A stretch of DNA of 64,000 bases from Paenibacillus_S sp043945595 (GTDB lineage Bacteria; Bacillota; Bacilli; Paenibacillales; NBRC-103111). Position numbers and translations under genes: made by a program. Positions 1 to 8,412 of the stretch are shown piece by piece (the first letter of the stretch is position 1; the number at the start of each line of letters is the position of its first letter). The notes below the pieces were generated by a model. The model saw nothing but the letters and a program-made list of their open reading frames with translations, was not told where the DNA came from and did not search any database. The stretch is taken from assembly GCF_043945595.1 (NCBI RefSeq), contig NZ_JBIFNP010000001.1:2542001-2606000 (forward strand). Reading direction: 5' to 3'.

Positions 1-1010
1 TTTTCCGGCACGTTCAAAAAATATGTCGGCGTCAGGCCGATCGACTATTTGACGCAGCTGCGGATGAACCATGCGAAGTCAAGGCTGCTGCTGCCGCTGC
101 GGATGGAGGAGGTGGCTCAGCAGGTCGGTTACCGCGATCCGCTGTATTTCAGCCGCACTTTTAAAAAAACGGTAGGCATTTCGCCAATGGTATATAGAAA
201 GAACCGCGAGAGAGAAAACATTATTACGCTGTCGCCCCACGTTAACGACTATTTGCTTGCCCTGGAGCTTCTGCCGTTCGCCACGATACCTTATGCGGGA
301 AATGACCAGCTGGACGGGCGGCTCCCCTATATTGCAGACAAGCTGAAGGATACCCGTATTTTGCGCAAAGTGACCGCATCCCGATTTGGAGGCGCTCATT
401 AAAGCGAATCCGAGAATGATCCTCGGACAGATCGGCAGCATGGACAGTCCGGCCCAGCTGGATAATATAGCGCCGACCGTCAAGCTGCTGCTGAGGGACG
501 ATTGGAGGAGCCTGCTGCTCGAGTTATCCGAGATGTTCGGAAGAAGGGCGCAGTATACGAGGTGGGTCCGTTATTTTGAGCAAAAGGCGGCCAAGGCGAG
601 AAAGAGCTTATCCCAGAAGCTGAACCGGGAAGAAACCGTGATGGTGCTCATCGCTTCCAACAACGACCTGAGGGTGTATGGCGGGAGAAGACAGCTGGGC
701 GAAATTTTGTACAGAGAATTAAAGCTGCATCCGCCGCAGGGCATTACGCTACACGGACCACTACACATGCGTGACCCCGGAGCAGCTCGAGATGTATGAG
801 CCGGATCATATTTTTCTTGCGACGACGAACTCGAACCTTCATCGAGCACAGGTGCGTGAACTGATGGAAAGCGAGGCATGGCGCAAGCTTTCCGCCGTTC
901 GCAGAGGCAATGTGTACGAAGTGCAGAGCTGGTTGAACGGACACGCGCCGATTCAGCACAGCTTGTCCATCGATATCGTGCTTCACCATTTATTGAAGGG
1001 ATCTGTGTAG
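1..1010 (+). pseudogene. AraC-type regulator fused to FecB-like ligand-binding domain (Btr-like), 5'-truncated, two frameshifts
   Basis: The reading frame is already open at base 1, so the gene starts left of the window. The visible N-terminus is the end of a double AraC helix-turn-helix (YVGVRPIDYL, then QVGYRDPLYFSRTFKK and GISPMVYRK). It is followed by a periplasmic-binding-protein-like domain (LSPHVNDYLLALEL, then PDLEALIKANPRMILGQ, then EPDHIFLATT and GNVYEVQSWLNG). Bacillus Btr has this AraC plus FecB-like layout and senses a ferric siderophore in the cytoplasm to activate uptake genes. Reading continues in frame 1 to about 385, frame 2 to about 760 and frame 3 to the stop at 1008-1010. 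Both shifts equal one extra base. The neighbouring siderophore-binding lipoprotein supports the role. Real decay and sequencing error cannot be told apart here. Confidence 0.8.
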
Positions 1011-1089
1011 CGCTCAGACGGTACCATGGAAGCCGGACCGCGGACGGTTGAAGCAGGATTTTGTCCATAGAAATGCAAGATTATGTGCA

Positions 1090-1138
1090 TTGTATGTTCC
1101 AAACCGCTCTCCTATAATGTAAATGAGAATTAATATCA
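1090..1138 (+). promoter_or_regulatory. Promoter with Fur box for the siderophore-binding protein gene
   Basis: A -35 TTGTAT (1090-1095) and a perfect -10 TATAAT (1113-1118) are 17 bases apart. Directly downstream, TGAGAATTAATATCA (1124-1138) matches the 7-1-7 Fur consensus TGATAAT-N-ATTATCA at 12 of 14 specified positions. A repressor bound there would cover the transcription start. Iron-dependent repression by Fur is the inference; the following gene's family fits. Confidence 0.75.
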
Positions 1139-1164
1139 ACTAGAAATGGTGGGGAGTCGTTACA

Positions 1165-2148
1165 ATGTACTTAAGTCGACAAGTAAAGAAAGGGATCGTT
1201 CCGCTGCTGCTGCTCGTGCTCATGATGGGAATCGCTGCAGGCTGCGCCAGCAAGCAGGGGACGGCTGCGGATACAGAGAAGGGGGCAGCTCCGGAAAAGG
1301 CCGCTCAGGAACGGACGGTCAAGCATTTGCTTGGTGAAACGGTGATCAAAGGCGAGCCGAAGCGAATCGTATCGCTGCATCCCTGGCTGACCGATTTCTT
1401 ATTGTCCGTAGGCTTGACGCCGGTGGCGGCACCAAGCTCAGGACCGGACAGCAGCAAGTTTTCCTGGTATCTTGCGGACAAGCTGACGGATGCCAAGAAC
1501 ATCGGATGGCAAATCCCGCAGGTCAATCTGGAGTCCGTCTTGGCTGCAGAGCCGGATTTGATTGTGGCGAACAAAAGCCATGAGAAAGTGTACGACCAGC
1601 TTTCCAAAATCGCGCCGACAATTGCAATCGAACCGGTCAAGGACGAGAAGGGCAACCGGCAAATGCGGGAAACGTTCCTGTCGTTGGCCGGAATGTTAAA
1701 CAAAGAGGCGGAGGCCAAGCAGGCGATAGCCAAGTACGATGAACTAGCGAAGAAGCAGCGTGAGCAGCTGAAGCAGAAAATCGGCAATCAGACCGTCATG
1801 TTCCTCCGGGTCACGGATAAGGAGTTAAGATATTACTCTCCGGCGCTCTTTGAAGTATTGTACAGCGACCTTGCCCTTACGCCGCCGCCACTGATTCCGG
1901 ATTCGTCCAAATCGTTCGAGGCGCTGTCCGTTGAGAAGCTGCCGGAGGTTAATCCGGATCATATTTTCCTGCTGGTGGAAAATGAGCAGAAAGTTACGGA
2001 GATCGAGCAGTTGGCTTTATGGAAGCAGCTGAATGCGGTGAAGAACGGACATGTGTACAAAGTCGACTACGATCTCTGGTTCCAAGGCTTCGGCCCGATT
2101 GCCAACGAGAAAATACTTGAGGACGCCGTGAAGAAGCTGGCTCCGTAA
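1165..2148 (+). CDS. Iron-siderophore ABC transporter substrate-binding lipoprotein
   Basis: 327 aa. The N-terminus is a lipoprotein signal: basic MYLSRQVKKG, a hydrophobic core LLLLVLMMGIA, lipobox AAGC with Cys at about residue 27. The mature part is a FecB/BtuF-type periplasmic binding fold: RIVSLHPWLTDFLLSVG near the start, VNLESVLAAEPDLIVANKSH in the first lobe, a long helix around residues 185-215, and VNPDHIFLLVENE with GHVYKVDYDLW in the second lobe. It would bind a ferric siderophore outside the membrane and pass it to an ABC permease not in this window. The ATG follows a GGGGAG ribosome site. Fur box and promoter lie just upstream. Which siderophore is bound cannot be told from sequence. 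Confidence 0.9.
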   Translation: MYLSRQVKKGIVPLLLLVLMMGIAAGCASKQGTAADTEKGAAPEKAAQERTVKHLLGETVIKGEPKRIVSLHPWLTDFLLSVGLTPVAAPSSGPDSSKFSWYLADKLTDAKNIGWQIPQVNLESVLAAEPDLIVANKSHEKVYDQLSKIAPTIAIEPVKDEKGNRQMRETFLSLAGMLNKEAEAKQAIAKYDELAKKQREQLKQKIGNQTVMFLRVTDKELRYYSPALFEVLYSDLALTPPPLIPDSSKSFEALSVEKLPEVNPDHIFLLVENEQKVTEIEQLALWKQLNAVKNGHVYKVDYDLWFQGFGPIANEKILEDAVKKLAP

Positions 2149-2176
2149 ACAGCGAGAACGCAGGAGGGAATATACT

Positions 2177-3160
2177 ATGAAGCCTGTCACCGGCAGCACC
2201 GCGGACAGCCTGGAAGAAGCTGCTGTCCGCAGACAATATTGCGCTCAAGTATCTGCAGGCCATCGGGAAGACCCTATCGGCTCCGCACCCGGACACCGGG
2301 TATACCTGCTTGTGGAAGTACCGCTTCCCTGGCAGGATCAGGTCGAGCAATCGGCACATTTTCCTGCCGGCTTGAACGAAGTGCTGCGGGAAGCAGCCAA
2401 GCACAGCAAATTCCGGTTTCTGGGCTTTTGCTCCGAAACGAACGCTTCTCCCGTAGGCTGGAGAAGGGTTATCCGCTACAGCAAGGCCGGGCAGCCGCTC
2501 ACGCTGTTCGACAAGAAGGAATATGTTGTGCCGGAGGGCGAGTTGAATGCTTTGGTTCAAGCGCTGCTTATGGACAGCGAGTTGTCTTCCTTTGACCGGT
2601 ACACCGAGAAGCCGGGTCAGGTACGCGATTTGCTCGTATGCACTCACGGCAGTCACGACGCGTGCTGCGGCAAATTCGGCTATCCGCTGTACAAGGAGAT
2701 TGAGCAGCGGTATGCCGGAACGGAAGAAATGCAGCTCAGGGTATGGCGAACGAGCCATTTTGGCGGTCATCGACATGCGCCTACGCTGATTGATTTTCCG
2801 GAAGGGCGCTATTGGGCCCAATTGAAGCCGGAGCTGCTGGACACGCTGATCAAGCGCGAAGGCAGTGTGGAGCGGATTTCCCGTAATTACCGGGGATGGG
2901 GCGGCATTAACGCCTTTGCCCAGGTCGCGGAGCGGGCGGCGTTCGTTCAAGAGGGGTGGAAGTGGAACCATTACGAAAAAAAATGCACCGTAGTGAATCA
3001 GGACGAGCGCTCTGCGTATGTCACCTTGGAGTACCGCACCCCAGACGGTTCGGAGCAGGGGAGCTATGAAGCCCATGTCAGCGTCTCCCAAACCGTCATT
3101 CCAATCGGAGGCTGCGGACAAGCTGGCAGCGAGGCCAAGCAGTATGAACTGGTGAGCTGA
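2177..3160 (+). CDS. Sucrase/ferredoxin-like family protein (thioredoxin-like [2Fe-2S] fold)
   Basis: 327 aa. The centre carries LLVCTHGSHDACCGKFG, with three cysteines, followed by WRTSHFGGHRHAPT and LIDFPEGRYWAQL; this order is typical of the sucrase/ferredoxin-like family (Pfam Suc_Fer-like), whose C-terminal half resembles thioredoxin-like ferredoxins. It starts 28 bases after the siderophore-binding gene behind a GGAGGG site and has no promoter of its own, so it is probably co-transcribed under Fur control. A redox role in releasing iron from an imported siderophore is an inference from the neighbourhood only. The family's biochemical function is poorly known. Confidence 0.75.
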   Translation: MKPVTGSTADSLEEAAVRRQYCAQVSAGHREDPIGSAPGHRVYLLVEVPLPWQDQVEQSAHFPAGLNEVLREAAKHSKFRFLGFCSETNASPVGWRRVIRYSKAGQPLTLFDKKEYVVPEGELNALVQALLMDSELSSFDRYTEKPGQVRDLLVCTHGSHDACCGKFGYPLYKEIEQRYAGTEEMQLRVWRTSHFGGHRHAPTLIDFPEGRYWAQLKPELLDTLIKREGSVERISRNYRGWGGINAFAQVAERAAFVQEGWKWNHYEKKCTVVNQDERSAYVTLEYRTPDGSEQGSYEAHVSVSQTVIPIGGCGQAGSEAKQYELVS

Positions 3161-3209
3161 ACCAAAACGGCTGCGGCTCAGAGCATTTAGGAGCCAAGCG
3201 ATATAATGA

Positions 3210-3245
3210 GAAACCGCGCCGGAGCTGAAGCGCGGTTTCTTTTTT
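3210..3245 (+). terminator. Rho-independent terminator after the siderophore operon
   Basis: Perfect 10-bp stem GAAACCGCGC / GCGCGGTTTC (3210-3219 with 3230-3239) around a 10-base loop, followed by TTTTTT. Confidence 0.9.
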
Positions 3246-3326
3246 CCATTGGCTGGAGCCCGTATCCAATTTCCTTATCGAACTCAGATGGATGTGTTTA
3301 GAGAGAGCTGTCCGACTGGGCGCGTC

Positions 3327-4347
3327 CTATCCAGCCTGATTTGCGGGGACGGCAATACATTGGGAAAACTGTTCTTGAAACCAGGCTTGGTCTAAGTTTC
3401 GGCCTATAATGACAATCTCGCTTCTTCGCTGCTCGCCTTCCCGCCAAGCTCGATCCGGGACCGAGTCGAACAGCATATGTATTCCTTGAAATACGACTCG
3501 CTGCTTCAAGCCGTTAATGTTCAGGATGCCCTTGTAACGAAACGTATCAGGCACCGTGGTCCTGAAGCCACCTTCCAATGAAAGCTTCCAGCTTAAGCAG
3601 TTCTAGGGGACGCTCGTCAGACAGCACGAGGGAAGTTACGTCGTCATCATGCTCGTGGGCTTCTTCCTCCAGAAAACCAGGATCGAGCTCAAGCTTTTTG
3701 CCGAGATCGAATGCGTCTATTCCCAGAATTTGCCCGACATCAATAGCGGACTGATGGGTGCGGTAAATTCTCGCATAGGGATTCATCGACCGGAGTCTTT
3801 GCTCCAATCCGTTCAGCTCGTCGGCTTCCACAAGGTCCGTCTTGTTCAGCAGGATGACATCGGCGAAGGCGGCCTGTTCCTGAGCTTCGTGCCCTTCATC
3901 CAAATGCTGCGGTGCATGCTTGGCATCAACCATTGTGATGATGGCGTCGAGCTTATAAAATTCAGCCATTTCCTCATCCACAAAGAAGGTTTGCGCGACG
4001 GGAGCCGGATCGGCAAGGCCGGTCGTCTCGATAATGACCCGGTCAAAATGTACCTTACGGTCGCTGATTCCTCTTTTGGCATCCATCAGTTCACCCAGAA
4101 TCCGAATCAGATCTCCGCGAACGGTGCAGCAGATGCAGCCGTTGTTCATTTGGAAAATTTCCTCATCGGCTCCGACGACAAGCTGGTTATCAATGCCGAC
4201 CTCACCGAACTCGTTAACAATGACAGCAATTTTATGTCCGTGCTCAGCCGTCAAAATATGATTCAGCAGTGTCGTTTTTCCTGCGCCAAGGAAGCCGGTC
4301 AACACCGTGACGGGAATTCGGCTGTCTGCGCTTTCTTTTTCATACAT
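3327..4347 (-). pseudogene. COG0523 (CobW/ZagA-like) metallochaperone GTPase, one frameshift
   Basis: G3E GTPase: Walker A GFLGAGKTT at residues 18-26, the metal-binding CxCC motif (GCICC, Cys71-Cys74), NKTD for guanine recognition near residue 168, and a His/Asp-rich stretch EEEAHEHDDD near residue 230. The C-terminal domain (VPDTFRYKGILNINGL, VVFQGIHMLFD) lies in another frame. Deleting one G of a GG pair near 3557 (minus strand CACGGTGCC) restores a continuous protein of about 339 aa. The ATG at 4347 follows GAGGAG. The upstream Zur box points to a zinc-starvation GTPase like Bacillus ZagA rather than a cobalamin enzyme. The frameshift may be a sequencing artefact. Confidence 0.85.
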
Positions 4348-4372
4348 GAACGCTCACTCCTCGATTTCGAGT

Positions 4373-4395
4373 TTAATAGTAATATTTACGATTAT
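4373..4395 (-). promoter_or_regulatory. Zur box upstream of the COG0523 GTPase
   Basis: The 23-base stretch matches the Bacillus Zur palindrome (TAAATCGTAAT-N-ATTACGATTTA) at 17 of 22 specified positions: TTAATAGTAAT, one spacer base, then TTTACGATTAT. It ends 26 bases before the start codon. The core GTAAT..TTACGATT favours Zur over Fur or PerR. Confidence 0.75.
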
Positions 4396-4399
4396 AAGT

Positions 4400-4650
4400 A
4401 TAAATAGACGCAGTACCGTTGTCAAATGCAAGCTATGCTGCCGGCTCCGGAAATCGATAAAGAACAGGCTGAAATCCTTCATAAATTGAAGTCCTTTCCG
4501 AACAGAACCGGATTAGGACTTTTTTGCAATTTCAAAAAATAGCCAGAAGATGTATGCGGTTTCATTCAATAAGAGGGTCTGCAAGCCTGCAGGCTTTTTC
4601 TATGGTTTGCAAATGACACAATAGGTTATGAAAGGACATCGCCCCGCGTT
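4400..4650. other. Non-coding gap between the GTPase and the oligogalacturonide transport operon
   Basis: No convincing gene. It holds a hairpin AAGTCCT...AGGACTT with a T run (4489-4525), which resembles an intrinsic terminator on the + strand but has no + gene before it. A smaller hairpin AAGCC-TGCA-GGCTT with T run lies at about 4586-4600. They may be leader elements of the downstream operon if a promoter lies upstream of them. Confidence 0.5.
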
Positions 4651-4678
4651 TTGTGCGGTAAGTGAGCGGTAAGATAAT
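4651..4678 (+). promoter_or_regulatory. Candidate promoter of the oligogalacturonide transport operon
   Basis: TTGTGC (4651-4656) and GATAAT (4673-4678), 16 bases apart, about 140 bases before the first permease gene. No other good sigma-A match is nearer. Confidence 0.4.
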
Positions 4679-4815
4679 TCAGGACAATAGACAGTAAAGC
4701 GGGTGTACGATATAGTCCAGATAGATCAGGTTATACAGCGGGTTCCGCTTGCCTGACAGATCGCCTGACGGAAGAAAACACAAGAACAAGGATGAAGGAG
4801 AAAGGAGAATGGGGA

Positions 4816-5784
4816 TTGGACGCCAAACAGACCACCTTATCGCACAAGGCTTCATCGAATGAGCGGAGCGGCAAACGGTCATCCTTTATACTAAGACAGC
4901 TAGTGATCAACCGGTGGATGTATGCGATGATGGTGCCGGGCATTTTATTTTTTATCATATTTAAATATGTTCCCATGTGGGGGGTTATCATCTCATTCCA
5001 GGATTATCAGCCGTTTCTGGGCATCAGCGGCAGCGAATGGGTAGGGATGAAGCATTTTAACCGGCTGTTTACGTCACCGGATTTTTGGCTGCTGTTCAAA
5101 AATACGCTGATGCTGTTTATCTGGGATTTGACGTTCGCTTTCTTCACGCCGATTGTGCTGGCGTTGATGTTGAATGAATTGCGCAGCATGTTTCTCAAAC
5201 GTTCCATTCAAACGATCATTTATATCCCGCATTTTATGTCATGGGTCATTGTCGTGTCGATTACCTACATTATGCTCACAACGGAGGGCGGTATTATTAA
5301 TGAGGCGATCGTCCGTTTGGGCGGCGAGCCGGTTAACTTCATGCTGAGCCAAGGCTGGTTTCGGCCGCTGTATACCCTGCAAACGATATGGAAGGAAGCG
5401 GGCTGGGGCACGATCATTTATTTGGCAGCGCTTGCAGGCGTTGATCAGCAGCTGTATGAAGCCGCACGGATGGACGGAGCCAGCCGGATCCGCCAGATTT
5501 GGCACGTAACGCTGCCGGGGATTCGCAGCACGATTGTCGTCCTGCTTATTTTAAAGGTCGGCGATATGCTCGACCTCAGCTTTGACCATGTGTTTCTGAT
5601 GCTAAACTCAATGAACCGCGAGGTAGCCGATGTATTCGATACCTTCGTGTACTTGACCGGTATTTCGCAAGGGCAGTTCAGTTACTCCACAGCTATCGGG
5701 TTGTTTAAATCCGTCGTCGGCCTCATTATGGTCGTGGCTGCGAACAAGCTGGCGAAGCTGCTGGGCGAAGAAGGAATTTATTAA
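4816..5784 (+). CDS. Sugar ABC transporter permease, LplB type
   Basis: 322 aa from the TTG at 4816, which has AAAGGAG eight bases upstream; an in-frame ATG at 4792 has no such site. The protein has about six membrane segments (first WMYAMMVPGILFFIIF) and the EAA loop EAARMDGASRIRQIWHVTLPGI that contacts the ATPase. It ends with LGEEGIY, typical of LplB permeases. With the next gene it forms the heterodimeric channel of a CUT1-type importer. The neighbouring oligogalacturonate lyases suggest oligogalacturonides as cargo. No ATPase gene is present. Confidence 0.9.
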   Translation: MDAKQTTLSHKASSNERSGKRSSFILRQLVINRWMYAMMVPGILFFIIFKYVPMWGVIISFQDYQPFLGISGSEWVGMKHFNRLFTSPDFWLLFKNTLMLFIWDLTFAFFTPIVLALMLNELRSMFLKRSIQTIIYIPHFMSWVIVVSITYIMLTTEGGIINEAIVRLGGEPVNFMLSQGWFRPLYTLQTIWKEAGWGTIIYLAALAGVDQQLYEAARMDGASRIRQIWHVTLPGIRSTIVVLLILKVGDMLDLSFDHVFLMLNSMNREVADVFDTFVYLTGISQGQFSYSTAIGLFKSVVGLIMVVAANKLAKLLGEEGIY

Positions 5785-5846
5785 TCCAATGACCGCTAAA
5801 ATGAGAGCGCTCCCAAAGGTGCCGGATTTAAAGGAGGCAGTCCAAC

Positions 5847-6722
5847 ATGAATAGACACTCGCTATTCAGCCGTCTGTTCGATGGTATCATTATCGTTATC
5901 GTATCCTTGTATGCTCTGATCTGTCTGCTGCCGTTTATTCATATTGTAGCGGGATCGTTTACGACCGGGGCGGAATTGCTGCGCAAAGGCTTCGTGCTGA
6001 TTCCAACCGAATATTCGCTGGAGGCGTACCGCTATATTTTCTCCACGAGTACGCTCGTCCGCAGCTTAGGCGTCACGATTTATTTGACGGTGGTCGGAAC
6101 CGTGATCAATGTCATCTTTACGGCGCTGCTGGCTTACCCGCTTGCCCGCAAGGACGTGGCCGGACGGCAGGCTATATTGAAGCTGATTCTGTTCACGATG
6201 CTGTTTAACGGGGGGATGATCCCGTCCTTCCTGCTGGTGAAGCAGCTCGGTCTGCTCAATTCGCTGTGGTCGCTGATTTTGCCGGGACTCGTCGGCGCTT
6301 TTATCCTGATTATTTTGAAAACGTTTTTCCAGCAGCTGCCGGACAGCATTGAAGAATCGGCGAAAATCGACGGAGCGAACGACCTGCAAATTTTGCTGAA
6401 AATTGTGCTTCCGCTTTCGATGCCGGGGATTGCTACCATCTCGCTTTTTTATGCGGTAGGCCATTGGAATACGTTCATGCAGGCCGTGCTGTATATCAAT
6501 AACTCCGAGCTGTGGCCGATCCAGGTGCTGCTTCGCCAAATCATCCTGATGTCCAGCGGTAACATCGGCGATTCCAGCATTATGGACGAAGGGGTCGTGC
6601 CGCCGGCGCAAACGGTCAAAATGGGCGTTATCGTCATTGCGACGGTTCCGATCCTGCTTGTGTATCCTTTCCTGCAAAAGCATTTTACCAAAGGCGTTAT
6701 GCTCGGGTCGGTCAAAGGATGA
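5847..6722 (+). CDS. Carbohydrate ABC transporter permease, YtcP type
   Basis: 291 aa. Six predicted membrane segments start with IIIVIVSLYALICLLPFIHI. The EAA loop is EESAKIDGANDLQILLKIVLPLSMPGI, and the C-terminus FTKGVMLGSVKG is the hallmark of this permease family. AAAGGAGG lies at good distance before the ATG. It follows the first permease by 62 bases and precedes the binding protein by 43, so the three genes form one operon. It is the second half of the transmembrane channel. Confidence 0.92.
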   Translation: MNRHSLFSRLFDGIIIVIVSLYALICLLPFIHIVAGSFTTGAELLRKGFVLIPTEYSLEAYRYIFSTSTLVRSLGVTIYLTVVGTVINVIFTALLAYPLARKDVAGRQAILKLILFTMLFNGGMIPSFLLVKQLGLLNSLWSLILPGLVGAFILIILKTFFQQLPDSIEESAKIDGANDLQILLKIVLPLSMPGIATISLFYAVGHWNTFMQAVLYINNSELWPIQVLLRQIILMSSGNIGDSSIMDEGVVPPAQTVKMGVIVIATVPILLVYPFLQKHFTKGVMLGSVKG

Positions 6723-6765
6723 TTTCCCCATCCTTTCCTATACAATATATTTCAAGGAGGTCACT

Positions 6766-8295
6766 ATGAAAATGAATGCGAAGCAACGTTATGTGGGGGT
6801 TCTTACCTGCAGTATCCTGCTGACCGGATCACTGCTTACCGCTTGTTCCAGCAGCGAGCCGGAGGCGCGGCCGGCGAAGGGTGCCGATGGAGGTACAGCG
6901 GCCGGGCCGCTGAAAATTTCAATGATGACGGCATTGAACAAGCCGGAGCCGCCGAAGGCGGATAACCCGCTGATCAAAAAGGTCGAAGAAGTGACGAACA
7001 CGAAGCTGTCCATCAACTGGGTGCCTGCCAGCAGCTATGCCGATAAATTGACGGCATCGATCGCGTCCTCGGATTTGCCGAACCTGCTGGTCGTATTATC
7101 TGCGAACCTTCGCAACCCGGTGATCTCGAATGCGGTCAATTCCGGCGTATTCTGGGATTTGACGCCTTACTTGAACGACTATCCCAATCTGAAAACAATG
7201 AATCCGGTCGTCGCCGACAACATCAAATTTAACGGTAAAATTTACGGTATATCCCGCGACCGCGATTTGTCCCGCAACGCTATCATTATCCGTAAGGACT
7301 GGCTGGACAATCTGGGCTTGCAAGAGCCGAAAACGATCGATGATCTGTACAATGTTGCTAAAGCGTTTACAGAGAACGACCCCGATAAAAACGGCAAAAA
7401 AGACACGTACGGCTTCACCGATTGGAAGCAGCTGACCACCTTCGGCAATATCCTCGTTTGGATGGGCGGGCCGAACGGCTGGGCCGATAATAACGGCAAG
7501 CTGTCCTCCGACTATGTGGCGCCTGAATATTTGGACGCGATGAAATTTATGAAAAAGCTGTATCAGGAGCAGCTGATCAATAAAGATTTCCTGCTTGTCG
7601 ACAAGGTTCAGCAGCAGGACAATTTCGCCAAAGGCAAGGCAGGTATGTACATCGGCGCCGCCGACGATATCGAGAAAATGCAGGATAACTTGACGCAGCT
7701 TAATGCCAACGCCAAGGTAGCGTTCGTCAACCGGATCAACGGACCGAAAGGGGAGCGTGCGGTTGGGGGCTCCGGACATGAAGGGATCGTCATGGTTCCC
7801 AAAACGAGCGTGAAAACGGAGGCGGATCTGAAAAATATGCTGAAGTTCCTCGACTGGACAGCCAGCAAGGACGGCGTGAACCTGCTCAAATGGGGAATAG
7901 AAGGAACCACTTACAAGCTGGATAACGGAAAAGCCGAGGTCATTGATTCCAAAAAGTATCTGGACGAATGGGAATCGTACGGCGCTTCCTTAATGACGCT
8001 GCGCACCAATGTGCTGCCAATGATGACGACCGATCCGATTACGCAGCGGGTAGAGGATATCCGCAAAGACAGCTCGTCGATTGCGGTCAGTAACCCGTCG
8101 CAGGCGTTTGATTCCAAAACGAATGCGGAGCTCGGCGGATCGCTGAAGCAAAAAATTGAGGATGTCCGCAACCAGTTCATTCTCGGCGCGGTGGACGAAG
8201 CTGCATGGAAGGCTGCGGTCGACAGCTGGATTAAAGGCGGCGGCGACAAAATTACCGAAGAATACAACGCCCAATACAGCGCAGCCAAGAAATAA
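6766..8295 (+). CDS. Extracellular solute-binding lipoprotein, LplA type
   Basis: 509 aa. Start ATG at 6766 behind AAGGAGG; the frame stays open upstream but that part lies inside the previous gene. Signal peptide MKMNAKQRYVGVLTCSILLTGSLLTAC has lipobox LTAC. The mature protein has the family 1 solute-binding fold: KISMMTALNKPEPP, ISINWVPASSY-type start, IIIRKDWLDNLGLQEPKTIDDL, and DPDKNGKKDTYGF, the Asp/Asn-rich loop seen in these proteins. It captures the oligosaccharide for the two upstream permeases. Genes downstream suggest oligogalacturonides, as inference. Confidence 0.92.
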   Translation: MKMNAKQRYVGVLTCSILLTGSLLTACSSSEPEARPAKGADGGTAAGPLKISMMTALNKPEPPKADNPLIKKVEEVTNTKLSINWVPASSYADKLTASIASSDLPNLLVVLSANLRNPVISNAVNSGVFWDLTPYLNDYPNLKTMNPVVADNIKFNGKIYGISRDRDLSRNAIIIRKDWLDNLGLQEPKTIDDLYNVAKAFTENDPDKNGKKDTYGFTDWKQLTTFGNILVWMGGPNGWADNNGKLSSDYVAPEYLDAMKFMKKLYQEQLINKDFLLVDKVQQQDNFAKGKAGMYIGAADDIEKMQDNLTQLNANAKVAFVNRINGPKGERAVGGSGHEGIVMVPKTSVKTEADLKNMLKFLDWTASKDGVNLLKWGIEGTTYKLDNGKAEVIDSKKYLDEWESYGASLMTLRTNVLPMMTTDPITQRVEDIRKDSSSIAVSNPSQAFDSKTNAELGGSLKQKIEDVRNQFILGAVDEAAWKAAVDSWIKGGGDKITEEYNAQYSAAKK

Positions 8296-8305
8296 TGACG
8301 GCATG

Positions 8306-8352
8306 CCCCCTTCCGCCAATAGATTTCGTAAGGGAAGGGGGTATCGTTGTTC
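8306..8352 (+). terminator. Probable terminator after the binding-protein gene
   Basis: Nine-bp stem CCCCCTTCC / GGAAGGGGG (8306-8314 with 8333-8341) with an 18-base loop and a T-rich but interrupted tail. It probably lowers, rather than abolishes, transcription into the regulator. Confidence 0.55.
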
Positions 8353-8412
8353 TTCTTTTCCGGGAGTAGTGGTAGACTGAGGTTGACATTACTTTTTGAG
8401 AAAGGATCATTC

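Noticed and set aside
1994..3121. 375-codon minus-strand frame under the sucrase/ferredoxin-like gene
   Set aside because: Antisense shadow with composition typical of G/C-rich codon third positions; the plus-strand protein has conserved motifs.
4489..4525. Terminator-like hairpin AAGTCCT...AGGACTT with T run
   Set aside because: No plus-strand gene lies upstream for it to terminate. It may be a leader element but I found no anti-terminator partner.
5802..5815. cre-like TGAGAGCGCTCCCA between the two oligogalacturonide permease genes
   Set aside because: It matches the CcpA consensus except at two positions but lies inside an operon with no promoter; a road-block role is possible but a chance match is as likely.
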